Assembly (NCBI GenBank): GCA_045595285.1
Contig: JAZOAC010000133.1
Span: 1-64,000, forward strand
DNA from: UBA1731 sp045595285
GTDB lineage: Bacteria > Verrucomicrobiota > Kiritimatiellia > RFP12 > UBA1067
DNA: 64,000 nt
Reading direction: 5' to 3'
Shown here: piece after piece, positions 9,015 to 16,940 of the stretch
Position numbering within the stretch: position 1 is the first letter of the stretch
Layout: the number at the start of each line of letters is the position of its first letter
Program-made: the position numbers and the translations under genes
Notes under the pieces: generated by a model
Told to the model about the DNA's origin: nothing
The model's database searches: none
What the model saw: the letters and a program-made list of their open reading frames with translations, nothing else

Positions 9015-10130
9015 TCAGAATGTGCCGAAACCAGAATCATTCCCTGTCGCACCGCCGGAATCACCGGACGAAGAGGATGACTCCGACTCGGAGGAGACAC
9101 CTTCGGAAGAGGAATCGGATTCCGTCGGCTTTTTCTCTGGACTCTTCTTGTCGTCAGACTTCGTCTTGAATGAGATATCCTGCACTCGCACAATCTCTTC
9201 GCCGAAATTCACCTTGGGCGTACCCTCCGCGAACGTGTAACGGTTACGCATTTCTCCCGACGCATCAAATGTCATCACAGAAACGACCGTCCGGCCTCCA
9301 ATCCGTGAATGCTTGCGGAATATCTTGATCGCACACTGTGGCGTAAGACTGTAGTCAAGACTGCGCACCTGATCCTTCGTCTCGCCGGAAATCGGGTCAC
9401 GATACGTGGTGACACCCTGATCAAGCGTCACCTTGTAGTCTCCGGCCTCGCCGCGGAGAGAGGTGAACAGAGCCTCGCCCGTAGTGCGGATGCGAAGACG
9501 ATCCGCCGCACTCATGCGGGAAACCTTATAGTGGGCGCCTTCAAGCGCCAACATACCGGTTTTGACATGAACGACAGCCTCATCGCCATCACCGGACGGT
9601 ACGAGCTCATGGTTGCTGTCTCCCGCAAGGTCCTTGACCGTGAAGTTAGGATATGCAACCGTGAAAAGGCCTGTTGGCATGGTACGCGGAAGCGACACCG
9701 AAATCCCACCCCTTACCATTGTCACGACACGGGACTTTTCGCCTATGGCAACTTCGCGAGTACCGAACTCGGCATCGTCCTTGACTTTGACAAAGGTTTC
9801 GGGGCCAAATTCAAAAACGGCAGGCTCTGCCGCAGCGGTCACGCGGAAGACCGAACCATTGGGATAGTACTTCCCTTCCTCAGCAGGCTTGAATTCGTTC
9901 TGGCGCGGAAGCTTCACGGATACATTGTCGCTTGAATAGGCCAACTTGACGAGTGCATGGAAATGCTTAGCGCCGGACTTCGCCACCGCGGCCTTTGCCA
10001 GTGAAGCCTCGACAGCCTCAACTGTCACCTCTGCACTGACGCCCCCTTCTGCGCCATTCTCCTGCGCAATCATGGCCAACGGCACACATAACGTGGCGCA
10101 CGCGCAGAAACGGGTCAAAACTCTATTCAT
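9015..10130 (-). CDS. Secreted FecR-like protein with Ser-rich tail
   Basis: A 371-residue protein with an N-terminal signal peptide (~1-22, cleavage probably after MIA). The middle alternates short beta strands and resembles FecR-type domains (NGSVFRV, REVAIGEKSRVVTMVRGGISVSLP). The last ~45 residues are low-complexity Ser/Glu/Lys/Gly, probably disordered or a surface linker. The start is well supported by AAAGGAGG and a promoter at 10160-10188. It lies 51 nt upstream of the foldase gene. No adjacent sigma factor or TonB receptor is present, so a classical FecR role in sigma regulation is not indicated. Confidence 0.6.
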   Translation of the reverse strand: MNRVLTRFCACATLCVPLAMIAQENGAEGGVSAEVTVEAVEASLAKAAVAKSGAKHFHALVKLAYSSDNVSVKLPRQNEFKPAEEGKYYPNGSVFRVTAAAEPAVFEFGPETFVKVKDDAEFGTREVAIGEKSRVVTMVRGGISVSLPRTMPTGLFTVAYPNFTVKDLAGDSNHELVPSGDGDEAVVHVKTGMLALEGAHYKVSRMSAADRLRIRTTGEALFTSLRGEAGDYKVTLDQGVTTYRDPISGETKDQVRSLDYSLTPQCAIKIFRKHSRIGGRTVVSVMTFDASGEMRNRYTFAEGTPKVNFGEEIVRVQDISFKTKSDDKKSPEKKPTESDSSSEGVSSESESSSSSGDSGGATGNDSGFGTF

Positions 10131-10159
10131 ATGTATACAATCCTCCTTTGAGGGCGTGT

Positions 10160-10188
10160 ATTTTACGCTTTCCCCTCAAAAAAATCAA
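10160..10188 (-). promoter_or_regulatory. Promoter of the FecR-like gene
   Basis: On the minus strand, TTGATT (10183-10188), a 17-bp spacer and TAAAAT (10160-10165). The AAAGGAGG ribosome-binding site and the ATG at 10130 follow at normal distances. Confidence 0.6.
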
Positions 10189-10223
10189 CTGAAACAATAT
10201 CAAAACAATATCGCCGCGGATTC

Positions 10224-11057
10224 TCACGGCTTTTTGGTTATATTCACGAATTTGCCGTTTCTCAATTCATGAAAATCAAGACGGATGCGCGGAGGGTTGT
10301 TCACAGGATCCTTGCGCCAGCCCTTCATGTTGCCACCCATGGCGCGGACAACGAAAAACACCTTGGCATCGGAATTGGACACCGATTTCGGAACCATTCC
10401 AAAACCTTCTGCGCAGGAGAATGCGACCGTTTCCGCCTCCTTGAGGTTCGCATTCACGCGGGCGGTTCCACCATAGCACCCGAAGAAAAGATCCTTCCCG
10501 TCCGTAGCCATTGTCTGAACACCATAGTGGATGTTGAAGCCTAGATCCACATCAACATTATCCTTCTCCGTCAAGTCGAGCCCCAGACGCTTCACGCAGC
10601 ACATGGGATGCTTTTTGTATCCCCATCTGTCAACTCCAACATACACAGTGTCGCCAAGCACTACAATCCCGTCGAGAGCCTCCGGAAACCACTTCTCCCC
10701 GACAACATTGAGATTCTCGTCCCATACCCTCACAAGCCCCTGCATGCCGTCTTTGCGAAGATTCTTGTTGCGTATCACGAAAGCGCCGTATATCTTCCCG
10801 TTGGCGTAGGCCGTATCGCCTAGGTGAGCCGGAGCCTCAACGGTCTTGATTAGCTTGCCGTCCCACCCGATCTTCGCTATGCCATGCTGATGGGAAAGAT
10901 ACACTCCCTGCTCCGAACAGCATGCCCCCTGTATATGGCCGGCCTTTACAAGCATATCCAGTTCATGGGGAACGGTATATACCGGCGACATCCTCAATTC
11001 TGTGGCCAGAAGCGTGTATGCGAACACGGAAACGGCGAGGGAAAAAAGTTTCTTCAT
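10224..11057 (-). CDS. Secreted beta-propeller-like protein of unknown function
   Basis: A 277-residue protein with a signal peptide (MKKLFSLAVSVFAYTLLA). The mature part repeats short units such as GVYLSHQHGIAKIGWDGKLI, GKIYGAFV and GDTVYVGVDRWG, the spacing expected of a small beta-propeller. It contains several cysteines. No catalytic motif is recognisable. An extended -10 element lies at 11085-11095 and a terminator for the preceding gene at 11143-11172, so this gene is probably transcribed on its own. It could be a carbohydrate- or protein-binding periplasmic factor; that is only inference. Confidence 0.55.
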   Translation of the reverse strand: MKKLFSLAVSVFAYTLLATELRMSPVYTVPHELDMLVKAGHIQGACCSEQGVYLSHQHGIAKIGWDGKLIKTVEAPAHLGDTAYANGKIYGAFVIRNKNLRKDGMQGLVRVWDENLNVVGEKWFPEALDGIVVLGDTVYVGVDRWGYKKHPMCCVKRLGLDLTEKDNVDVDLGFNIHYGVQTMATDGKDLFFGCYGGTARVNANLKEAETVAFSCAEGFGMVPKSVSNSDAKVFFVVRAMGGNMKGWRKDPVNNPPRIRLDFHELRNGKFVNITKKP

Positions 11058-11084
11058 ATCTGCGACCTTTCTTTAATGCCGCAT

Positions 11085-11095
11085 ATTCTACCACA
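11085..11095 (-). promoter_or_regulatory. Extended -10 element (TGTGGTAGAAT)
   Basis: On the minus strand, TGTGGTAGAAT followed by ATGCGG, 28 nt before the start at 11057. It matches the extended -10 pattern seen at several other genes in the window. No good -35 is visible. Confidence 0.5.
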
Positions 11096-11142
11096 TTGCG
11101 CGGCCTTGAACACGTCTGCATCGATAAAAATTGACGTAATCC

Positions 11143-11172
11143 AAAAACCCGGAAGGAGAATCTCCTTCCGGG
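11143..11172 (-). terminator. Rho-independent terminator of the 11204-12061 gene
   Basis: A perfect 12-bp inverted repeat (CCCGGAAGGAGA / TCTCCTTCCGGG, 11148-11172) followed on the minus strand by five T (11147-11143). It lies 32 nt after the stop of the gene ending at 11204. Confidence 0.85.
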
Positions 11173-11203
11173 CGCTAAAGGGCAGCTCTGGAATGACGCC
11201 ACG

Positions 11204-12061
11204 TCAGAACGCATCGGCGGCGGCGCTCACGCGCTTTCCGCGACGCTCGGCGGCGGTTTTGCGAGCCTCCTCGCGGATCTCGTCCTTCTCCTGCACAGCC
11301 TGAGAGCCGATTGCGTCATCCCATGCTGCGATGACCGTCTCGTAGCTCTGCGATGCGCCGGCAAGACATGCGGTGACATGACGATACGGACCGATCTCGA
11401 ACGAGTAGCACGGACGACGCCAGCTGCACAGACGCGCCCATGTGCCGTAACGTTTCTCAAGCGCCTCTATGAGATAGTGCCTGCGCCATCTCGCCCCAGG
11501 ATCGACCGCCTCCTTCGCGCATGCAAAGACCTTGGCGATCTTGTGAGTCTTCGGCGTAACATACACATAGTAGTCATCAAATCCGTCGAGCGGCTTGGAC
11601 GGCGTGAACCTGGCGCGGAGAAAGTCCGGATAGCTGGAGTCTTCGACGAAATTCGTCGAAGCGAACGTGCTGCCGAACTTCAGCCCGAGGAAGGAGTCCG
11701 CATTGCCGATCGACTTCTCTTCGGCATTGGACGCCCTGGATGACAGGGGGACAACCCCAACGTCGCCGACCGGATAGCTTTGCGCGTATTCGCTAGTGCT
11801 GGTCTCGAGGACATTGCCCTCCATATCCATGTTCGTACGAGTCTCCCTGCGACGCTCCGTAACCATGTTGCCGTTGGTTGCCACAGTGGATTCGGTGAAC
11901 ACGCGCGACACGCTGCCGTTGTCATTTGTGGTCACCGTGGATTCGGCCGTCTTGGAAGTCATGTCTTTGGACTTCGGCTTGTCTGCCGCCGCATGGACGC
12001 AGATCACCGCTACGGCCAACATGCCTCCAATCGCCGCCATCATTGGTTTTCTGTCTTTCAT
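11204..12061 (-). CDS. Secreted protein of unknown function
   Basis: A 285-residue protein with a signal peptide (~1-25, ending ICVHAAA). Residues ~30-100 are Thr/Asn/Glu-rich and low in complexity. Residues ~120-240 form a globular part (LGLKFGSTFAS, ARFTPSKPLDGFDDYYVYVTPKTHKI) with three cysteines. The C-terminus is a charged, Ala/Glu/Arg-rich helix. The start at 12061 has AAAGGA 8-9 nt upstream. It ends in a strong terminator. I do not recognise the family; presence of a signal peptide suggests periplasm or outer-membrane face. Confidence 0.6.
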   Translation of the reverse strand: MKDRKPMMAAIGGMLAVAVICVHAAADKPKSKDMTSKTAESTVTTNDNGSVSRVFTESTVATNGNMVTERRRETRTNMDMEGNVLETSTSEYAQSYPVGDVGVVPLSSRASNAEEKSIGNADSFLGLKFGSTFASTNFVEDSSYPDFLRARFTPSKPLDGFDDYYVYVTPKTHKIAKVFACAKEAVDPGARWRRHYLIEALEKRYGTWARLCSWRRPCYSFEIGPYRHVTACLAGASQSYETVIAAWDDAIGSQAVQEKDEIREEARKTAAERRGKRVSAAADAF

Positions 12062-12143
12062 GTCTCTGTTCCTTTCTGTAATGTTCCTTTGAACACCGCG
12101 AAATATAGCAGAGACTTGTTAACGGAATGTTAACAGATTGCAC

Positions 12144-12818
12144 TTACCGTGCGCCTGCCGGATGGGGCCTGAACACTATGGCGGGACGGTCAGTACCGAT
12201 GACGAAACAGGCAGATTCGATGCGATTGAGCGTCCCCTTCCACAAAAAATCGAACCTGACTCCATCCAACGGCCATCTGAGCCCCGTCGAGGTCATCTTT
12301 GCATCTGGATGCGATGCGAAGATGCTTATAGGGGAATCCACCCCCGACATGTCATTCCATCTCCTACCTGGAGGCATTACAGGCTCGAACACCCCTGAAT
12401 CCGTGACGATGGACACATCGGGGTTCGCATCCGCAAGATCAAAAAGATGGAAAATATTCCCTATGGCATGATCCTCGCGCCTTCCGGTGGCACCCAATAT
12501 GAAGATACGTCCCGCGCAGCCGGAACGCATCACATACCGGAACGCCTTGCAGAGATCGTTCGTATCCTGCTCGGAATCGTTGACGACGGGGACTCCCAGT
12601 CTTTCAAGCTCTGCAATGTCATCGCGGGTCAGCGAATCCCCGTCCCCAACTACAGCATCCGGGACGCGCCCTAGGGAAACCGAGGTCTTCCAGCCTCCGT
12701 CACACGCCACCACGTTCTCCGCCATCCTGAGGATGGACAGAGGGATTGCATGCGACGGAGGCTCTCCGTCCGCAAGTATCACCGTGCCTGACACGATATC
12801 TGCACCGGATGAACTCAT
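12144..12818 (-). CDS. thiN: Thiamine pyrophosphokinase
   Basis: A 224-residue enzyme that transfers pyrophosphate from ATP to thiamine, giving thiamine diphosphate. Family signatures are present: NVVACDGGW (N-terminal nucleotide-binding part), DAVVGDGDSL (metal-binding DGDS) and the strong SEQDTNDLCKA motif, then GATGRREDH. The length is normal. No thiamine biosynthesis gene lies nearby, so salvage of thiamine is the likely role. A nested hairpin at 12831-12866 lies just upstream; no TPP riboswitch is recognisable there. Confidence 0.9.
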   Translation of the reverse strand: MSSSGADIVSGTVILADGEPPSHAIPLSILRMAENVVACDGGWKTSVSLGRVPDAVVGDGDSLTRDDIAELERLGVPVVNDSEQDTNDLCKAFRYVMRSGCAGRIFILGATGRREDHAIGNIFHLFDLADANPDVSIVTDSGVFEPVMPPGRRWNDMSGVDSPISIFASHPDAKMTSTGLRWPLDGVRFDFLWKGTLNRIESACFVIGTDRPAIVFRPHPAGAR

Positions 12819-12830
12819 ATGAGTAAGACC

Positions 12831-12866
12831 GCGTCAATGGCATTGTATCCGACAATTCATTGACGC
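12831..12866. promoter_or_regulatory. Nested inverted repeat between rhaA and thiN
   Basis: GCGTCAATG (12831-12839) pairs with CATTGACGC (12858-12866), and inside it ATTGT (12842-12846) pairs with ACAAT (12852-12856) around a 5-nt loop. On the minus strand it follows the rhaA stop by 7 nt and precedes the thiN start by 12 nt. There is no T-run. It could be a transcript-end hairpin of rhaA or a structured leader of thiN. Confidence 0.5.
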
Positions 12867-12873
12867 CGCTGCG

Positions 12874-14109
12874 TCAGCGCAGGGACAATACGTCGCGCTG
12901 ATATGCGAGGACGTCCGCCATCCAGCATTCGTCCGCAGCCTTCTTCTCGCGGCGGCAGAACTCGGTCCAGACCTCGTTCCAGGGATAGCTCTTGAGCTCT
13001 TCCTGGAGAACGAGCTGTTCCGTGTACTGGCGGGCGTCCTGAAGCGCCTTGAGCGTCTCCTGCGGCTGGAGGAGTCCGAGCAGGAGCGCCTTCTGCATGT
13101 TGCGCATGCCAAGCACGAGCGCCGCGATGCGGTTGATGGATCCGTCGAAGTAGTCGAGCGCGATCATGAAGTTCTCAGGACCGTTGCGCACGATCTCTTC
13201 GGCAGCTGCCTTCACGGAATCATCGAGGCGGATCACATGGTCTGAATCCCAGCGCACGCCGCGGCTCACGTGGAACGCGACCTTGCCGGAGAAGAGCATC
13301 AGCGAACTGATCTTGTCCGCGATGAGCTCCGTCGGGTGGAAGTGCCCCATGTCGAGCAGGCAGAGAAGATTATTCTTCGCCGCGTAGTTCATGTAGAACT
13401 CGTGCGATCCGACAGTGTAGGACTCAACTCCGATGCCGTAGAGCTTGGACTCGACAGTGACGGTGACGTACTTCCTGTTGTATTTGTACTTGAAGATCCT
13501 GTCGTATGAATCCTTGAGGCGCTTGCGCGGGCCCATCCTGTCGGACGGATCGTCCTTGTAGCCGTCCGGCACCCAGAAGTTGCATGCGCAGGGCGTGCCG
13601 AGCTCCTTGCCGAAGTATTCGGCTATCTTGAGGCACGCTATGCCGTGGCGCACCCAGAACGCACGGACCTTGGGATCCTCGGACGAAAGCGTGAGCTGAT
13701 CGGCGAGCGGATGGGAGAAGAACGTGGGGTTGAAATCGAGGCCTATCTTGTTGCGCTTGGCGAAATCGACCCACTTCTTGAAGTGTTTGGGCTCGAGCTT
13801 GTCGCGGTCAACCTTCTTGCCGTCCTCGAAAATGGCGTAGCACGCATGAAGATTGACCCTGTGCTTTCCGGGGATGAGCTTGAGAGCCAACTCGAGATCC
13901 GCCATCAGCTCCTCAGGGGTGCGGGCCTTGCCGGGATAGTTTCCGGTGGACTGGATGCCGCCCGTAAGTTCACCGGCGTTCTCAAACCCGGTCACGTCAT
14001 CCCCCTGCCAGCAATGCATGGATACAGGGATCTTCTTGAGTTCGCGGATGGCCTTTTCGGTATCTACGCCAAGCGCGGCATATTTCTTTTTCGCTTCTGT
14101 GTAACTCAT
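12874..14109 (-). CDS. rhaA: L-rhamnose isomerase
   Basis: A 411-residue enzyme converting L-rhamnose to L-rhamnulose, the first step of rhamnose catabolism. It shows the RhaA N-terminal signature (PVSMHCWQGDDV), metal-site segments (LDFNPTFFSHP, CLLDMGHFHPTE, VSRGVRWDSDHVI) and full length. The ATG at 14109 is preferred over 14145 because AAGGAGAGAGAC precedes it. No rhamnulokinase or aldolase gene is in the window. An alpha-L-rhamnosidase and a sugar porter follow within 5 kb on the same strand, which supports a rhamnoside-use role for the region. Confidence 0.93.
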   Translation of the reverse strand: MSYTEAKKKYAALGVDTEKAIRELKKIPVSMHCWQGDDVTGFENAGELTGGIQSTGNYPGKARTPEELMADLELALKLIPGKHRVNLHACYAIFEDGKKVDRDKLEPKHFKKWVDFAKRNKIGLDFNPTFFSHPLADQLTLSSEDPKVRAFWVRHGIACLKIAEYFGKELGTPCACNFWVPDGYKDDPSDRMGPRKRLKDSYDRIFKYKYNRKYVTVTVESKLYGIGVESYTVGSHEFYMNYAAKNNLLCLLDMGHFHPTELIADKISSLMLFSGKVAFHVSRGVRWDSDHVIRLDDSVKAAAEEIVRNGPENFMIALDYFDGSINRIAALVLGMRNMQKALLLGLLQPQETLKALQDARQYTEQLVLQEELKSYPWNEVWTEFCRREKKAADECWMADVLAYQRDVLSLR

Positions 14110-14150
14110 GTCTCTCTCCTTGTTTAATGAAAGAACTTCTTTCAAACCTC

Positions 14151-14179
14151 TTGCGCTTCAAATCCCGTTTTGGTATAAT
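14151..14179 (+). promoter_or_regulatory. Promoter of tRNA-Pro
   Basis: TTGCGC (14151-14156), 17-bp spacer, TATAAT (14174-14179) preceded by TGG (extended -10) and followed by GCGCGCC. The start point would be near 14186, 17 nt before the mature tRNA. Confidence 0.85.
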
Positions 14180-14202
14180 GCGCGCCGTTTTTGACCCACA
14201 GT

Positions 14203-14279
14203 CGGGGCGTAGCGCAGTCTGGTAGCGCGTTTGCTTGGGGTGCAAAAGGTCACGAGTTCAAATCTCGTCGCTCCGACCA
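14203..14279 (+). tRNA. tRNA-Pro (anticodon GGG)
   Basis: A 77-nt cloverleaf with encoded CCA (14277-14279). The acceptor stem is CGGGGCG/CGCTCCG with one G-T pair; the D arm is GCGCAGTCTGGTAGCGC; the anticodon stem TTTGC/GCAAA encloses the loop TTGGGGT, giving anticodon GGG; the T arm is ACGAG TTCAAAT CTCGT. C1-G72 is the bacterial proline identity pair. It has its own strong promoter and is convergent with the symporter gene ending at 14283. Confidence 0.97.
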
Positions 14280-14282
14280 TTT

Positions 14283-15449
14283 TCACTTTCCCGCCTTTCT
14301 TCCGTTCCCGAAGAATCTGTCCATCACCACGGCTATCGCGCCGTCCCCTGTAAGATTGCAGGCCGTCCCCATCCCGTCAAGGGTCATGTATGTCGCGATC
14401 ACAAGCGCATAGCGTTCAGGGGAGAAGCCCAGTGCGCTTTCGGCAATCGTGGCGGACGCAAGCACCACGCCTCCGGGGATTCCGGGCGAGGCGACCGCAA
14501 TGACACTCAGGAGGAACATGAATTCCATATATTGCCCGAGGGACAGGACACCGCCGCCAAGCACGATGAAGCCCGCCGTATACACAACCATGTTCGCCAT
14601 GCTCCCGGCAAGATGCACATTGGCGCAGAGAGGTATCACCAGATCCGTTATCTTGTCGGACACTCCGTTCCTGCGCGTCTGACGCAGGGTGACCGGAAGC
14701 GTGGCGGCGGACGAGCAGCATCCCCAGCCCGTAAGATACGCAGGGAACATGTTCCACATGAGCCTGAATGGATTGCGCCCTGCGACCAGGCCGCTCAAGA
14801 CATATTGAACGGCCAGAATGGATGTGGTGACCGCAAACGCAACCACCATGATCTTCAGGCACCCTCCTCCGACGTTCGCAAGTTTACCGCTGGCGGCAAG
14901 GTCCGCCATCACGGAAAGTATGTACAGCGGAAGAAGCGGCATGAATGCATTCCTGATCGTGAGCGACACAGCCTCCCTGACCTCATTGAAGGTGTTCTTC
15001 AGGTACGGGGTGTCGAGCGCAACCATGGCAAGACCGAACACGAACGACATCGCGAGAGCGGTCGTGACATCCATGAGAGGCGGCATTTCCAGCACGAAAT
15101 ATGCAGGGAAACTGTTCACGTCGGCAAGCTTGGCGAGGCTTGTGTCTAATATCCGCGGAAACAGGAGGTCCGACACCCAGAACGCAAACCCTCCCGCAAA
15201 AAGCGTCGACGCGTATGCGATGCCCATCGTCGCCAGCAGCAGCTTGCCGGCGCCCTTCCCCGTTTCGGCAATGGCCGGCGTCACAAGGCCGACAATGATG
15301 AACGGAACGAAGAACCTGATGAACTGCCCGAACGTGCCGCCGAACGAATTCAGAACCCTGATGACGCATCCCGGAGCAAAGCTGCCGATCACCGCGCCCA
15401 CGGCCATCGCCGCAAAAAGACGGCCCACCACGCCAAATCTGCAGTTCAT
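14283..15449 (-). CDS. Dicarboxylate/amino acid:cation symporter (DAACS family)
   Basis: A 388-residue inner-membrane transporter of the GltP/SstT/DctA type with about eight hydrophobic segments. Family marks include the serine-rich reentrant loop (CCSSAATLPVT), PLCANVHLAGSMAN and the C-terminal TYMTLDGMGTACNLTGD, which in relatives bind substrate and Na+ or H+. The ATG at 15449 is chosen because it lies just after the stop of the upstream porter and has AAAGGTGA in front. The substrate cannot be read from sequence; Ser/Thr, glutamate or C4-dicarboxylates are the usual ones. Confidence 0.88.
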   Translation of the reverse strand: MNCRFGVVGRLFAAMAVGAVIGSFAPGCVIRVLNSFGGTFGQFIRFFVPFIIVGLVTPAIAETGKGAGKLLLATMGIAYASTLFAGGFAFWVSDLLFPRILDTSLAKLADVNSFPAYFVLEMPPLMDVTTALAMSFVFGLAMVALDTPYLKNTFNEVREAVSLTIRNAFMPLLPLYILSVMADLAASGKLANVGGGCLKIMVVAFAVTTSILAVQYVLSGLVAGRNPFRLMWNMFPAYLTGWGCCSSAATLPVTLRQTRRNGVSDKITDLVIPLCANVHLAGSMANMVVYTAGFIVLGGGVLSLGQYMEFMFLLSVIAVASPGIPGGVVLASATIAESALGFSPERYALVIATYMTLDGMGTACNLTGDGAIAVVMDRFFGNGRKAGK

Positions 15450-15466
15450 AGGCGAATCACCTTTCC

Positions 15467-16798
15467 TTACTTGCTCTCCCACATCTTCTCAATCTCTTCA
15501 AGCGTGCGTCCCTTTGTCTCGGGAAGGAAGAACGCCGCCGTGATGAAGTACAGGACCGCGAATCCGGCTAGCATGAACAGCACCGGGGCGTAGCCCCACT
15601 TCTCCACAAGCTGAAGGAACACGTCGGATATGAGATATGCCACCATCATGTTGATGAAGAGGCCGATCGCCATGCCGTTGGCGCGGATGCGGTTAGGCAT
15701 GAGCTCCGAAAGCGCAAGCCACACGACCACGCCCGGTCCGATCGAGAACGAGGCGATAAAGCCCGCGATGCCCGCAACCGCGAGCCAACCGGAGAGAAGC
15801 GACGGTGCCATCCAGCCGTTCTTGATCGCAAGGAACACAAAGCCGGCGCAGACGTCGGAGACGACCATTCCGACCGTGCCGATCTTGAGGAGGAACGTGC
15901 GCCCCTTCCTGTCCACAAGCGTGCAGGCGATGGCGGTCATGCCAAGCATCACGGCCCAGAGCGCCACGTTTGCGTAGTTCGCAACGGCGTCGCCGAGACC
16001 GGCATCCATGAACATCTTGAGTGCGAAATACTGGATGGCGTTGCAGCCTGTAGCCTGGTTGCAGGCTAGAATGACGACCGCCAGCACGAAAGGCAGTACG
16101 TACTTGCGCTGGAAAACAGAGTCCTTCGGAGCGGCAGGCGCGCCTTCATCTGCGGACTGGAACTTTCCGGCCTTCTTCGCAAGCCATACCGGCGAATCCC
16201 TGAGCCCCAATGCGCCGAGGAAGAACAACGCCGCCGGGACGGCGCTCGACCAGAAGACCGTCTTCCATGCAACGTTCTTCGCCGCCTCGGTCGTGGCCGG
16301 GTCGTTGGGCCCGCCGATGACGTTCACCACGGCGACGCCGACGAGCGAACAGAACAGAATCCCGATGACATCCATGAACTGGAAGATTCCGGCGCCCTTG
16401 CCGCGGTTCTCCGCGTCAAGGCACTCGGCAAGATACATCGGAACGACGACGCCTATGAGACCTGCCGCGATTCCCTGAAGCGTACGCCCCGCATAGAACG
16501 ACCAGTATCCGGGCACAAGGCATATCGGAAGACACGCCAGACCTGCGATCGCCGCCGCGAGAAGCATGACCTTCTTGCGGCCGAACCACTCCGCAAGCGT
16601 ACCCGCCACAAGCCCGGCAAACGCAGCGCTCATCACAACCGCACTGGTAAGATGGGACAGTTCCGCGGTGGTGTAGAGCTTGAGGCTCTCAAGGTACGGT
16701 ATCGCCGGATTTATGATCGTGCCGCCGAAATCGAACAGCATGCCGCCGCATCCGGCCATCACCAGAAGAAAGACTATGTACTGTCTTGCCTTGTCCAC
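15467..16798 (-). CDS. MFS sugar porter family transporter
   Basis: A 443-residue, 12-helix major-facilitator protein. Sugar-porter marks: LAEWFGRKKVML (loop 2-3), AGRTLQGIAAGLIGVVVPMYLAE, TLVDRKGRTFLL (loop 8-9) and the C-terminal FFLPETKGRTLEEIE (PETKG motif). The start is taken as the GTG at 16798 because AAAGGA precedes it and the upstream ATG would add a charged stretch before helix 1. It is transcribed from an extended -10 promoter at 16843-16853. Position between rhamnose isomerase and rhamnosidase suggests import of rhamnose or a related sugar. Confidence 0.9.
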   Translation of the reverse strand: MDKARQYIVFLLVMAGCGGMLFDFGGTIINPAIPYLESLKLYTTAELSHLTSAVVMSAAFAGLVAGTLAEWFGRKKVMLLAAAIAGLACLPICLVPGYWSFYAGRTLQGIAAGLIGVVVPMYLAECLDAENRGKGAGIFQFMDVIGILFCSLVGVAVVNVIGGPNDPATTEAAKNVAWKTVFWSSAVPAALFFLGALGLRDSPVWLAKKAGKFQSADEGAPAAPKDSVFQRKYVLPFVLAVVILACNQATGCNAIQYFALKMFMDAGLGDAVANYANVALWAVMLGMTAIACTLVDRKGRTFLLKIGTVGMVVSDVCAGFVFLAIKNGWMAPSLLSGWLAVAGIAGFIASFSIGPGVVVWLALSELMPNRIRANGMAIGLFINMMVAYLISDVFLQLVEKWGYAPVLFMLAGFAVLYFITAAFFLPETKGRTLEEIEKMWESK

Positions 16799-16842
16799 GA
16801 TATTTCCTTTCTTTGTTTCGATTCGAAATGGCAATGTCGCCG

Positions 16843-16853
16843 ATTATACCATA
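16843..16853 (-). promoter_or_regulatory. Extended -10 promoter (TATGGTATAAT) of the sugar porter
   Basis: On the minus strand, TATGGTATAAT followed by CGGCG. The -35 region is weak (GGTCCT at 17-bp spacing), as allowed by an extended -10. The start point would be near 16836, leaving a ~38-nt leader with AAAGGA. Confidence 0.7.
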
Positions 16854-16940
16854 TTCTGCACCGCCAGGACCGATTTCCTTCGCCCAGCAAAACCGATGCT
16901 GACCATGAGATCTCTCCTGGCGCGGACGAGGCAACCGGAA

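Noticed and set aside
12700..12870. TPP riboswitch in front of thiN
   Set aside because: The space between rhaA and thiN is only ~55 nt and holds a simple nested hairpin without the conserved TPP-box sequences.
14203..14279. tRNA-Pro as an integration site for a mobile element
   Set aside because: No integrase, no repeated tRNA 3' fragment and no composition shift in the flanking genes.
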